A DNA stretch of 64,000 nt from Pseudomonas antarctica (GCF_900624995.1 NZ_UYXQ01000021.1:1-64000), one strand, 5' to 3'; shown: positions 53,124 to 62,529, counted from the stretch's first letter. Notes: a model not told the origin generated them from the letters alone. Numbers and translations are program-made.

Positions 53124-53405
53124 ATGAGCGAGGCGTTGTCCATCCACCATGACCAGGCTGGTCATCAGTTCGAGACCAATGTGGACGGTCATCGTGCCTA
53201 TCTGACCTATATGGACCTCGGTAAACAGACACTGGATATCTATCGCACCTTCGTGCCCAATGCGTTGCGCGGTCGCGGCATTGCTGCGGCGTTGACCGAA
53301 GAAGCGTTGAAGTTCGCCGAAGAGGCCGGGTATACGGTGATCCCTTCGTGCTCTTACGTAGAGCGTTACATGGAGCGCCACCAGCGCCATGCCGCGAAGC
53401 TGTAA
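53124..53405 (+). CDS. GNAT-fold N-acetyltransferase, short NATD1/YjdJ-like type
   Basis: A 93-residue protein with the acetyl-CoA motif VPNALRGRGIAAALTEEAL (R-x-x-G-x-A type) and the C-terminal GYTVIPSCSYVERYMERH typical of the short family with NATD1-like domain. The substrate is unknown. The ATG at 53124 has GAGGAG 5 bases upstream; the ORF start at 53058 is less likely. A bidirectional terminator separates it from aroG. Confidence 0.88.
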   Translation: MSEALSIHHDQAGHQFETNVDGHRAYLTYMDLGKQTLDIYRTFVPNALRGRGIAAALTEEALKFAEEAGYTVIPSCSYVERYMERHQRHAAKL

Positions 53406-53423
53406 CGTATCGGCCGCACCACG

Positions 53424-53452
53424 AAAAACGCCGGGCTAAGCCTGGCGTTTTT
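53424..53452. terminator. Bidirectional terminator between the GNAT gene and aroG
   Basis: CGCCGGGC / GCCTGGCG around a TAA loop (one G-T pair), with an A-run before and a T-run after it. Confidence 0.88.
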
Positions 53453-53469
53453 GTGTGCGCAGTTTGAGG

Positions 53470-54546
53470 TCAGGTGCGTTTGCGTTTCGGCAATACGTCC
53501 TTGAGCTTGGCATGCATGCTGCGCAGGGTGGTTTCGGTGGCGGACCAGTCGATGCAGGCATCGGTGATCGACACGCCGTACTGCAAATCGGCCAGGTCTT
53601 TTGGAATCGCCTGGCAGCCCCAGTTCAGATGGCTCTCGACCATCAGGCCGATAATCGACTGGTTGCCCTCAAGGATCTGGTTGGCGACGTTTTCCATCAC
53701 CAGCGGCTGCAGGGCCGGGTCCTTGTTGGAGTTGGCGTGGCTGCAGTCGACCATGATGTTCGGCTTGATCTTGGCCTTGTTCAGTGCCTGCTCACACAGC
53801 GCAACGCTGACCGAATCATAGTTGGGCTTGCCGTTGCCGCCGCGTAATACCACGTGACCATAGGCGTTACCCTTGGTGGTGACGATGGACACGCCACCTT
53901 CCTGGTTGATACCCAGGAAACGGTGCGGGCTGGACACCGACTGCAGCGCGTTGATCGCAACCGTCAGGCCGCCGTCGGTGCCGTTCTTGAAGCCCACTGC
54001 CGACGACAGGCCGGATGCCATTTCACGGTGGGTCTGGGATTCGGTGGTGCGCGCGCCGATGGCCGACCAGCTGATCAGGTCCTGCAGATACTGCGGGGAG
54101 ATCGGGTCGAGGGCTTCGGTGGCGGTGGGCAGGCCCATTTCGGCCAGGTCCAGCAGCAACTGACGACCGATGTGCAAGCCGTCCTGAATCTTGAACGAGT
54201 CGTCCAGGTACGGGTCGTTGATCAAGCCTTTCCAGCCGACGGTGGTACGCGGTTTTTCGAAATAGACGCGCATCACCAGGTACAAGGTGTCCGACACTTC
54301 AGCCGCCAGCACCTTGAGGCGCTCGGCGTATTCGTGGGCAGCCTTGAGATCGTGGATCGAGCAAGGGCCGATCACCACAAAGAGGCGGTGGTCGGTGCCG
54401 TCGAGAATGTCACGGATAACTTCGCGGCCCTTGGTCACGGTCTGCAGGGCAGCGTCACTCAGGGGGATTTCGCGCTTGAGCTGATCGGGAGTGATCAGGG
54501 TCTCGTTGGATTCGACGTTTAGGTCATTGATCGGTAAATCAGCCAT
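53470..54546 (-). CDS. aroG: 3-deoxy-7-phosphoheptulonate synthase, class I (DAHP synthase)
   Basis: A 358-residue class I enzyme joining PEP and erythrose-4-phosphate, the first step to aromatic amino acids. Landmarks are VVIGPCSIHD, RVYFEKPRTTVGWKG, GARTTESQTHREMASGLS and MVDCSHANSNKD, which hold the metal ligands (Cys, His, Glu, Asp). ATG at 54546 gives the usual N-terminal arm, which carries the feedback site in this class; which aromatic amino acid inhibits it cannot be told from here. The window also holds aroA. Confidence 0.95.
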   Translation of the reverse strand: MADLPINDLNVESNETLITPDQLKREIPLSDAALQTVTKGREVIRDILDGTDHRLFVVIGPCSIHDLKAAHEYAERLKVLAAEVSDTLYLVMRVYFEKPRTTVGWKGLINDPYLDDSFKIQDGLHIGRQLLLDLAEMGLPTATEALDPISPQYLQDLISWSAIGARTTESQTHREMASGLSSAVGFKNGTDGGLTVAINALQSVSSPHRFLGINQEGGVSIVTTKGNAYGHVVLRGGNGKPNYDSVSVALCEQALNKAKIKPNIMVDCSHANSNKDPALQPLVMENVANQILEGNQSIIGLMVESHLNWGCQAIPKDLADLQYGVSITDACIDWSATETTLRSMHAKLKDVLPKRKRT

Positions 54547-54676
54547 CGTGTTACTCGCCAGGGTCACGGGTGCCGGCCGCCAGCCATCCCCGTGCGGCGG
54601 GCACAGCATGATTTGAATACAGGGGGGAGGAACCTTAGCGCGTAACACGGGCCCGCGACAATGGGCAAAGCCGGGT

Positions 54677-55111
54677 TTAATCCAGCGCCGGCGCCACAAA
54701 AGTCTCACGAGAGAATTCGCCGGCATGGCGCGAGACCCACTCGCGGGCCATGGCTTCGAGTTGCGCAGGCGTCGGCTCAGCGTGTTCTTGCAAGCGGCAG
54801 TAGCGTTCGATCTGGCACACTTGCTCGCCCATGCGCGCACCGAATAAGGCGTGTTCATCGGTAAAAGAAATACCGATGCGATAGCTATTTTCGACCTTGC
54901 GGCACCAGGCTACATAGCCTGGATAACAGGCGCTGGCGCCCAGGGACGGAATGCGCAAATCAACCGCCGTACCCTGGCGCCAGGCACGCGGGCAATTGCA
55001 GGCGACGCCGCCCAGGCCGATAGTGTGCAGGCGTTGGCGGGGAATGGCAGGAGCGGGACGTTGGATTAACTCGACAGCGACATCATCAGGGTGAGGTAAA
55101 AAACGACCCAT
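54677..55111 (-). CDS. PilZ-domain protein with a degenerate c-di-GMP motif
   Basis: A 144-residue protein with a beta-barrel PilZ-like core (RPAPAIPRQRLHTIGLGGVA, then YPGYVAWCRKVENSYRIGIS). PilZ domains bind c-di-GMP with RxxxR and D/NxSxxG; here the second motif reads T-I-G-L-G-G, so the Asp and Ser are missing and binding is doubtful. A helical C-terminal part follows. The start at 55111 shares its CATG with the start of the divergent thioredoxin-like gene. Confidence 0.8.
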   Translation of the reverse strand: MGRFLPHPDDVAVELIQRPAPAIPRQRLHTIGLGGVACNCPRAWRQGTAVDLRIPSLGASACYPGYVAWCRKVENSYRIGISFTDEHALFGARMGEQVCQIERYCRLQEHAEPTPAQLEAMAREWVSRHAGEFSRETFVAPALD

Positions 55112-55496
55112 GTACACGGACTCCGAGCACCGTCCAGTTGACGGCAGCAGCAGCAGTATAGTGAAGGAACTGGAATTGACCGACCTGGATATTGACCAGC
55201 AACTGCTGGGATTGCCAGGTATTTCGCTTTTGGTGTTTACCAGTGTCGGCTGTTCCAGTTGCCGCTGGGCACGCCAGCAACTGCCGGGTTGGCGCTTGCC
55301 GGTAGACCGCGTGTGCTGGGTGGATGCCGGGCACAACGGCGGTGCGGTCCAGCGCTACCAGATCTTTCATTTGCCCGCGTTGTTCCTCGTGTGCGAGGGT
55401 CAATTCCTTGGGCAATTACAGACGCGTCTTACGCTTGCCGACCTTACCGAAGCGGTGAATGACGCACTTACCCGCACACCAGAGGATTTGCCATGA
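55110..55496 (+). CDS. Thioredoxin-like protein
   Basis: A 128-residue thioredoxin-fold protein. The active site is CSSC (FTSVGCSSCRWARQQL, around residue 48) and the cis-Pro is in FHLPALFLVCEG. No signal peptide, so cytoplasmic. Its stop overlaps the panE start (ATGA). The ATG at 55110 overlaps the PilZ start; a GTG near 55161 is a possible alternative but lacks a better ribosome site. Confidence 0.8.
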   Translation: MYTDSEHRPVDGSSSSIVKELELTDLDIDQQLLGLPGISLLVFTSVGCSSCRWARQQLPGWRLPVDRVCWVDAGHNGGAVQRYQIFHLPALFLVCEGQFLGQLQTRLTLADLTEAVNDALTRTPEDLP

Positions 55497-56455
55497 CCGC
55501 AGTTGCATCCCCGTCGCCACGCATTGGCATTATCGGCACCGGTGCCATCGGAGGGTTCTACGGCATGATGCTGGCGCGTGCCGGGTTCGATGTGCACTTC
55601 CTGTTGCGCAGCGAATACGCAGCGGTCAGCGAGCACGGTCTGCACCTCAACAGCACGCTGCATGGCACGTTGCACCTGCACCCGGTGCAGGCCTATGCCC
55701 GCGCCGCTGATATGCCGGCGTGCGATTGGCTGCTGGTAGGCACCAAATCCACCGGCAATGTGGACCTCGCGCCGACCATTGCCCAAGTCGCCGCGCCGGA
55801 CGCCAAAGTGGTGCTGTTGCAAAACGGCCTCGACGTCGAAGACAGCCTGCGCGCACACCTGCCGCCGTCGCTGCACTTGCTGGGTGGCCTGTGCTACATC
55901 GGCGTGCACCGCTCCGCACCGGGCGTCGTCGAGCATCAGGCCTTGGGCCGGGTCAATCTTGGCTATCACAGTGGTACCGCGGCCAACGATGAGGTGCGCC
56001 AGAAGACGATTGTCGAAGCGGGGGCGGCGCTGTTTCACACGGCCGGCATTGACTCCCAGGCCATGGCTAACGTGCACCTGGCCCGTTGGCACAAGTTGGT
56101 GTGGAATGTGCCGTATAACGGCCTTTCCGTGTTGTTGGGCACCGGTACCACGGCAATGATGGCCGATGAATCCAGCCGCGAGTTGATCCAGGCATTGATG
56201 GCCGAAGTGGTGAAGGGCGCCCACGCCTGCGGCCATGAAATTCCTGCCAGCTACGCCGAGCAGATGTTCGCCATGACCGAAACCATGGACGACTACCTGC
56301 CCAGCATGTTCCACGACCATGTGCACAAGCGCCCGCTGGAGCTGGCGGCGATTTACGCCCGGCCATTGGCCGCTGCGAAGGCGGCGGGGTGTGAATTGCC
56401 ACGTATTGAGGCGCTGTACCAGGCCTTGAGTTTTATGGATCGGCACAACCGCTGA
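55493..56455 (+). CDS. panE: 2-dehydropantoate 2-reductase
   Basis: A 320-residue NADPH-dependent ketopantoate reductase family member. The dinucleotide motif IGIIGTGAIGGFYG is at residues ~11-24, LLVGTKSTGNVD and LLQNGLDVED follow, and WHKLVWNVPYNGLSVLLG holds the catalytic Lys and Asn. It makes pantoate for CoA, although many genomes carry several paralogues of this family, so the exact substrate is not certain. Coupled to the thioredoxin-like gene. Confidence 0.88.
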   Translation: MTAVASPSPRIGIIGTGAIGGFYGMMLARAGFDVHFLLRSEYAAVSEHGLHLNSTLHGTLHLHPVQAYARAADMPACDWLLVGTKSTGNVDLAPTIAQVAAPDAKVVLLQNGLDVEDSLRAHLPPSLHLLGGLCYIGVHRSAPGVVEHQALGRVNLGYHSGTAANDEVRQKTIVEAGAALFHTAGIDSQAMANVHLARWHKLVWNVPYNGLSVLLGTGTTAMMADESSRELIQALMAEVVKGAHACGHEIPASYAEQMFAMTETMDDYLPSMFHDHVHKRPLELAAIYARPLAAAKAAGCELPRIEALYQALSFMDRHNR

Positions 56456-56470
56456 TTCGGGGGGAACACC

Positions 56471-57388
56471 ATGGCAAAGGGATTGGGCGACAAGTTGGTG
56501 CTGGCGATTTCATCGCGGGCACTGTTCGACTTGAGCGAGAGCCATACGATATACCTGGCCGAAGGTGTCGAGACCTACCGCCAATATCAGATTGAACACG
56601 AGGAAGAAATTCTCGAACCCGGCGAGGCCTTCCCGCTGGTCAAAAAACTTCTGAGTCTCAACGCCAGCCTTGGCCGTGCCCGTGTCGAGGTGGTGCTGGT
56701 GTCGCGCAACAGTGCCGACACTGGCTTGCGTGTGTTCAATTCGATCCAGCATTACGGCCTGGACATTTCCCGCGCCGCTTTCGTCGGTGGGCGTAGTCCT
56801 TATCCTTATCTGGCCGCGTTTGGTTGCCATCTATTTCTATCGACCCACGCGCAAGACGTGCGCAGTGCACTGGACGCCGGTTTTGCTGCGGCGACCATTC
56901 TGTCGGGCGGCACGCGACGGGCCTCGAGTGAGGAACTGCGGATTGCCTTCGACGGCGATGCGGTGCTGTTTTCCGATGAGTCTGAACGTGTTTATCAGTC
57001 GGACGGGTTGGCAGCCTTTCAGGCCAGCGAGCGCGAGTCGGCGCGTCAGCCTTTGCATGGTGGCCCGTTCAAAGGTTTCTTGGCGGCACTCAACCTGTTG
57101 CAGCGTGAGTTCGCCGACGAGGCGTGCCCAATTCGCACCGCGCTGGTCACCGCGCGCTCGGCGCCGTCCCACGAGCGGGTGATCCGTACCTTGCGCGAAT
57201 GGGACATCCGCCTGGATGAATCGCTGTTCCTCGGAGGCCTGGATAAATCCGCGTTTCTGGAGGCGTTCGGCGCTGATGTGTTTTTCGATGACCAGGCAGG
57301 TCATTGTGAGAAAGCCAGGGAAGTGGTGGCCACCGGGCATGTGCCCCATGGCATCAGCAATGAGTTGAAAATCCACACCGAGAGCTAA
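56471..57388 (+). CDS. 5'-nucleotidase (NT5C1-like family)
   Basis: A 305-residue cytoplasmic protein of the 5'-nucleotidase family related to eukaryotic cytosolic 5'-nucleotidase I. Landmarks are LVLAISSRALFDLSESH at the start (catalytic D..x..E in place of DxDxT), VVLVSRNSADTGLRVFNSI, IAFDGDAVLFSDESERVYQ and the end DVFFDDQAGHCEKAREVV. These carry the HAD-type Asp residues. It would release phosphate from nucleoside monophosphates. It follows panE by 15 bases. Confidence 0.88.
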   Translation: MAKGLGDKLVLAISSRALFDLSESHTIYLAEGVETYRQYQIEHEEEILEPGEAFPLVKKLLSLNASLGRARVEVVLVSRNSADTGLRVFNSIQHYGLDISRAAFVGGRSPYPYLAAFGCHLFLSTHAQDVRSALDAGFAAATILSGGTRRASSEELRIAFDGDAVLFSDESERVYQSDGLAAFQASERESARQPLHGGPFKGFLAALNLLQREFADEACPIRTALVTARSAPSHERVIRTLREWDIRLDESLFLGGLDKSAFLEAFGADVFFDDQAGHCEKAREVVATGHVPHGISNELKIHTES

Positions 57389-57454
57389 GCCGAAGTCCCT
57401 TAGGCGCTGCTAAGCTCATTCAATCCCCGCCATCCTGGCCGTCCAGGAGGTTCT

Positions 57455-57955
57455 ATGATTCGTTCGATGCTGTACGCCACGGACCTCGGTCTGTATGCGC
57501 CCTATGTCATGCAACATGCGCTGGCACTGGCCCGAACGTTCAAGGCGGATTTGTATGTGGTTCATGTGGTCGAGCCGATTGGTCTGTTCGCCGAATCGGT
57601 GTTGCAGAGCTACCTTGATGAGAAGGCCTTGAGTGAATGGCAAAGCCAGGGGCTGACCACGGTGATGGCGACCATCGAGCAGCGCGTGCTGGACAGTTTT
57701 CGCGAGGAGTTGGGGGAAGAGGAGCAAGACTTGAAACTGATTTGCTCGGTGCGGGTGATCCAGGGGGACCCGTGCGAGGTGATTCTCGACCAACTGCGTA
57801 AACTTTCCGTCGACCTGTTGATCGTAGGTAGTCATAGCCACGCAACCGCTGCGGCCACACCGCTTGGGCGCACGGCGGCGAGGGTGCTGCAGCTGGCGAC
57901 AGTGCCGGTTTATATGGTGCCTTCGTTACAACGTCGACGCGGTGATGACAACTGA
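57455..57955 (+). CDS. Universal stress protein, UspA family
   Basis: A 166-residue single Usp domain. The N-terminus MIRSMLYATDLGLYAPYVMQ and the C-terminal VGSHSHATAAATPLGRTAARV correspond to the ATP-binding G-x2-G-x9-G(S/T) region, slightly altered. A strong AGGAGG site precedes the ATG. It lies between the nucleotidase and cysB. Confidence 0.9.
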   Translation: MIRSMLYATDLGLYAPYVMQHALALARTFKADLYVVHVVEPIGLFAESVLQSYLDEKALSEWQSQGLTTVMATIEQRVLDSFREELGEEEQDLKLICSVRVIQGDPCEVILDQLRKLSVDLLIVGSHSHATAAATPLGRTAARVLQLATVPVYMVPSLQRRRGDDN

Positions 57956-58049
57956 TCAGTGAATACGATAAAAAGTTCTAGATTTATAAGTCTAACCTTT
58001 AATATAGTTATATACCGTCGCTGATACCCGTGGCGTCTATCTGCTTTGA

Positions 58050-59033
<984 letters not shown>

Positions 59034-59038
59034 GTGGC

Positions 59039-59527
59039 TTATCGGGCCTCGGTAACCGTAAAGTGTTGCCGAGCGCCCGCCACCAGAATCTCCACCTCAT
59101 CGCCTTCGAACTTGCCCAGCAGGCTTTTGCCCAGCGGCGATCGCGAGGTGATGACAGTCACCGGTTGCCCCACTACGTCCACCTTCAAGCCTGCCGCATC
59201 GGGCGCCAAAAACAACCATTGCTGGCGACCGTTCTCGTCTTCCAGGCCTAGCAGCGCGCCGACTTCTATGCCGCGCTGATCATCGTAGGCACGTAGTTGC
59301 AGGTTCTGACACAGCACCAGCGACTGTTTGATCTCCTCGACACGCTTGGCTTGCCCGGCCGCGAGGTAGGACGCTTCCAGCCCGAGTGTGTCGTATTTGT
59401 TTTCGGCGATGTTTTCTTCGTGGGTCGCGGTTTCGTAAGCGGTCTGCGCAGCACGTTGGGCGATGTCGAGGTCGACGCTGAGTTTGTCCAGAATCAACTG
59501 GAGGACGGCGTGCTTATTCATGGTCAT
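59039..59527 (-). CDS. GreA/GreB-family protein
   Basis: A 162-residue protein with an N-terminal coiled coil (residues ~1-75, VDLDIAQRAAQTAYETATHE) and a C-terminal FKBP-like Gre domain (VTVITSRSPLGKSLLGKFEG). The coiled-coil tip reads THEENIAENKYDT, different from the DRSEN tip of GreB, so it may bind RNA polymerase with another effect. The ATG at 59527 overlaps the upstream stop (TGATG), and so the two are co-translated. A second Gre protein, GreB, is at 46399. Confidence 0.85.
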   Translation of the reverse strand: MTMNKHAVLQLILDKLSVDLDIAQRAAQTAYETATHEENIAENKYDTLGLEASYLAAGQAKRVEEIKQSLVLCQNLQLRAYDDQRGIEVGALLGLEDENGRQQWLFLAPDAAGLKVDVVGQPVTVITSRSPLGKSLLGKFEGDEVEILVAGARQHFTVTEAR

Positions 59528-59895
59528 CAATCACAGAATTGCAGGACATTCGCCTTGCTCTTTTCATTGGGCGCGTTCTGGTCCTGTTGCAGCCAGAACT
59601 GGCATTTAGGGTTGGACAGGTTACGCGCGTTGTTGCGCGCCTGGTCCAGGGTGTGTTGCTGTTCCTGCTTGCGAAGGTTTTCCTGGTATTGCTCGAACAT
59701 GCGGTTCGGCGGCTGCGGCGCAACAACGGCCGGTTGACCCAATTGCTGAACGGCTTGAGCAACCGGTGCCAGGCTCTGCGGGAACAGGTAGCGCGACGCC
59801 AGCCAAGTGGTTAGCACAATGGCGATAAACCCAAGCCATAGGCCGAACGCCACAGCAACACTGAGCTTGAACAGCGACAACGAACGATCAGCCAT
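59527..59895 (-). CDS. Single-pass membrane protein of unknown function
   Basis: A 122-residue protein with one membrane helix (VAVAFGLWLGFIAIVLTTWL, residues ~13-33) and a Gln-rich, mostly helical periplasmic tail (YQENLRKQEQQHTLDQARNN) ending in two Cys (CQFWLQQ and QFCD) that may pair. Coupled with the GreA/B-like gene below it. I know no function; conserved in pseudomonads as far as I recall. Confidence 0.78.
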   Translation of the reverse strand: MADRSLSLFKLSVAVAFGLWLGFIAIVLTTWLASRYLFPQSLAPVAQAVQQLGQPAVVAPQPPNRMFEQYQENLRKQEQQHTLDQARNNARNLSNPKCQFWLQQDQNAPNEKSKANVLQFCD

Positions 59896-60027
59896 GGTGG
59901 CCTCCTGGCAGGCATTTGCGACATGGCGGCGATTGTCGCACAGCTACTGTGCAGAATAATCGCGATCAAGCCTTCTGCATCGGCGCATTTATGCGGACAA
60001 TCGAGCCTTTGAGCGTTGGAGCCCGGA

Positions 60028-61161
60028 ATGAAAGCCCGCTGGGATATTTTTTGCAGCGTCGTCGACAACTACGGCGACATTGGCGTGACCTGGCGTCTGG
60101 CCCGGCAATTGGTGGTGGAGCACGCGTGTGAAGTGCGCTTGTGGGTCGATGACCTGCGGGCCTTCGAGCGCATGTGCCCAGAGATCGATGTGCAGCGCGA
60201 CCAGCAGTGGCAGGAGGGCGTGGAGGTGCGTCAATGGCCGGCGCAGTGGCGCGATACACCTTCTGCTGACGTGGTTATCGCCGCATTTGCCTGCCAACTG
60301 CCGCCTGAATATATGGAAGCGATGGCCGCGTGCGAACGCACGCCGTTGTGGATGAACCTGGATTACCTCAGCGCCGAAGACTGGGTAGTGGGCTGCCATC
60401 GTCTGCCTTCGGTGAAGTTCAAGGGCGTGCAGAAGTACTTCTTCTTTCCCGGCTTTCGCCCCGGCACGGGCGGCTTGTTGCGTGAGGCTGGCCTACTGGA
60501 ACAGCGTCAGGCGTTTCAACACGATGGCGCTGCGCAGCAATACTTCCTGCAAACATTGGGCGTATTTCCGGCAGCCGGTGCGCGGCTGATGTCGCTGTTT
60601 GCCTACGAAAACGCCGCGCTCGCCGGTTGGCTGGACGTGTTGGCGACGGACGGGCGTGCCACTCATCTGTTGGTGCCGGAAGGACGAATCCTCGGTGACG
60701 TTCAGCGCTGGCTCGGCGTTGATGGCTTGGCGGCCGGTGATGTTCACCAACGCGACGCCCTGACCGTTCAGGTGCTGCCTTTCGTGCGCCAGGAACAATA
60801 TGATCGCTTGCTGTGGTGCTGCGACTTCAACGCCGTGCGCGGCGAAGACTCGTTTGTGCGCGCCCAGTGGGCCGGGCGGCCGTTGCTGTGGCATATCTAT
60901 CGCCAGGACGAAGACATCCACCTGGACAAGCTCGATGCCTTCCTGGCGCTGTACACCGCCGCGTTATCGCCAGCGGCCAAAGCGGCACTGGTCGCACTTT
61001 GGCAAGCCTGGAACGCTGATGGCGAAATGGCACAACCTTGGAAAATGCTGCTGGAGCACTGGCCGGAAGTGAGCGCGCATGCCGAAACGTGGTGTCTGGA
61101 ACAAGGCTTGCAAGCCGATCTTGCGACGGCGCTGGTACAGTTTTATGAAAGTTGGATATGA
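60028..61161 (+). CDS. earP: EF-P arginine rhamnosyltransferase EarP
   Basis: A 377-residue GT-B enzyme that attaches rhamnose from dTDP-L-rhamnose to Arg32 of elongation factor P. The N-terminal DNYGDIGVTWRLARQL supplies Asp13 and Asp17, and RGEDSFVRAQWAG supplies the Glu near residue 273 and the pyrophosphate contacts described for the family. It lies 49 bases before efp. Start ATG at 60028 preferred over the upstream TTG at 60016, with GGAG just before it. Confidence 0.96.
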   Translation: MKARWDIFCSVVDNYGDIGVTWRLARQLVVEHACEVRLWVDDLRAFERMCPEIDVQRDQQWQEGVEVRQWPAQWRDTPSADVVIAAFACQLPPEYMEAMAACERTPLWMNLDYLSAEDWVVGCHRLPSVKFKGVQKYFFFPGFRPGTGGLLREAGLLEQRQAFQHDGAAQQYFLQTLGVFPAAGARLMSLFAYENAALAGWLDVLATDGRATHLLVPEGRILGDVQRWLGVDGLAAGDVHQRDALTVQVLPFVRQEQYDRLLWCCDFNAVRGEDSFVRAQWAGRPLLWHIYRQDEDIHLDKLDAFLALYTAALSPAAKAALVALWQAWNADGEMAQPWKMLLEHWPEVSAHAETWCLEQGLQADLATALVQFYESWI

Positions 61162-61210
61162 TACGCCACCTTGATTTTTGTAAATCCCATCCAAATTTCG
61201 GATATACGCA

Positions 61211-61783
61211 ATGAAAACTGGTAAAGAGCTGAAACCCGGTACCGTCATCAAGCTCGAAAACGACCCTTGGTTGGTTCAGAAAGCTGAATTCACCAAGTCC
61301 GGTCGTAACAGCGCAATCATGAAGACCAAGCTGAAGAACCTGCTGACCGGTTACAAGACCGAGATCGTCTACAGCGCCGATGACAAACTGGAAGACGTGA
61401 TCCTCGACCGCAAAGAAGCGACCCTGTCCTTCATCAGCGGCGACACCTACACGTTCATGGACACCACCGACTACACCATGTACGAGCTGAACGCTGAAGA
61501 TATCGAAGCCGTTCTGCCGTTCATCGAAGAAGGCATGGAAGACGTCTGCGAAGCTATTTTCTTCGAAGAGCGCCTGGTTTCCGTAGAGTTGCCAACCACC
61601 ATCGTGCGTAAGGTTGCCTACACCGAAGGTTCCGCTCGCGGCGACACTTCGGGCAAGGTGATGAAGCCTGCCAAGCTGGCTAACGGTACCGAACTGCAAG
61701 TGGCCGATTTCATCGAAATCGACGACATGATCGAGATCGACACCCGCGAAGGTGGTTCGTACAAAGGTCGCGCCAAGAAGTAA
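61211..61783 (+). CDS. efp: Elongation factor P with Arg32
   Basis: A 190-residue translation factor that relieves stalling at polyproline stretches. Counting from the start, residue 32 (in [11 protein letters not shown]) is Arg rather than Lys, the form modified by EarP, encoded just upstream. The three domains are of normal length and the end is [10 protein letters not shown]. It does not need EpmA. Followed by a strong terminator. Confidence 0.97.
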   Translation: MKTGKELKPGTVIKLENDPWLVQKAEFTKSGRNSAIMKTKLKNLLTGYKTEIVYSADDKLEDVILDRKEATLSFISGDTYTFMDTTDYTMYELNAEDIEAVLPFIEEGMEDVCEAIFFEERLVSVELPTTIVRKVAYTEGSARGDTSGKVMKPAKLANGTELQVADFIEIDDMIEIDTREGGSYKGRAKK

Positions 61784-61801
61784 TTCTGGCCCCGCCGATA
61801 C

Positions 61802-61832
61802 AAAAAAGCCCGACCTTGAGTCGGGCTTTTTT
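61802..61832. terminator. Bidirectional terminator between efp and ohr
   Basis: GCCCGAC (61808-61814) / GTCGGGC (61820-61826), loop CTTGA, with six A before and six T after it, so it can stop both convergent genes. Confidence 0.93.
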
Positions 61833-61847
61833 GTGGGCGTCAGTTGC

Positions 61848-62267
61848 TCAGACCGTCACGTGCAGGCGCACCTCAACGTTGCCACGGGTGGCGTTGGAGT
61901 ACGGGCAAACTTGATGAGCGGCATCGACCAGGCTTTGCGCATCGTCCTGAGCCAGGCCCGGCATACTCACGTGCAAGTCGATATCCAAGCCGAAACCACC
62001 GGGGATTTGACCGATGCCGACGTGAGCAGTGATCGAGGTGTTATCCGGGATGTTGCGTTTGGCCTGGCTGGCGACGAACTTCAGGGCGCCGATAAAGCAG
62101 GCCGAGTAACCGGCAGCGAACAACTGCTCCGGGTTGGTGGCTTGGCCGCCGGCACCGCCGAGTTCTTTGGGGGTGGAGAGCTTGACGTCGAGGATGTTGT
62201 CGCTGGAAACAGCACGACCATCACGGCCGCCGGTGGCGGTGGCTACCGCGGTGTAGAGAGTTTGCAT
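61848..62267 (-). CDS. ohr: Organic hydroperoxide resistance protein Ohr
   Basis: A 139-residue OsmC-fold thiol peroxidase that reduces organic peroxides. The catalytic cysteines are Cys57 (GYSACFIGAL) and Cys121 (VCPYSNATRGN), and the GGAGG motif of Ohr (LGGAGGQATNPEQLF) is present, which separates it from OsmC. ATG at 62267 with GAGGCC upstream. The regulator ohrR is upstream in the same orientation. Confidence 0.96.
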   Translation of the reverse strand: MQTLYTAVATATGGRDGRAVSSDNILDVKLSTPKELGGAGGQATNPEQLFAAGYSACFIGALKFVASQAKRNIPDNTSITAHVGIGQIPGGFGLDIDLHVSMPGLAQDDAQSLVDAAHQVCPYSNATRGNVEVRLHVTV

Positions 62268-62299
62268 GGTGTTGGCCTCTTTTGGTTAGCGATAAATAT

Positions 62300-62354
62300 T
62301 TGCGCACTAAGTAGTTGGTGAGGTGAATGTATAGCGCTAATGTTTAGTGCGCAA
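62300..62354. promoter_or_regulatory. Paired 11-base inverted repeats upstream of ohr, candidate OhrR operator
   Basis: TTGCGCACTAA (62300-62310) and its exact reverse complement TTAGTGCGCAA (62344-62354) are 33 bases apart in the ohr promoter region. AGCGATAA (62288-62295) and AGCGCTAA (62333-62340) resemble half sites nearby. MarR-type repressors of the OhrR group bind dyads before ohr, so binding by the neighbouring OhrR is likely. Confidence 0.6.
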
Positions 62355-62410
62355 GGTAAATGCAAAAAAATGTTCTGCGATGAGTCATCTCCTGACACAG
62401 CACACCAACA

Positions 62411-62503
62411 AATGTGGGGGCTGGCTTGCCTGCGATTACGGTGTGTCAGCCGATGTATTCATGACTGATGTACCGCGATCGCAGGCAAGCCAGCTCCCAC
62501 ATT
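62411..62503. repeat. REPIN of a second REP class between ohr and ohrR
   Basis: The arm AATGTGGGGGCTGGCTTGCC continues to GCGAT at 62436 and is inverted at 62478-62503 with one mismatch. The core GCTGGCTTGCCTGCGAT differs from the GAGCAAGCCCGC class at kdp. Confidence 0.88.
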
Positions 62504-62529
62504 GGGTATTTGGCGTTTGGTCTACCGCG

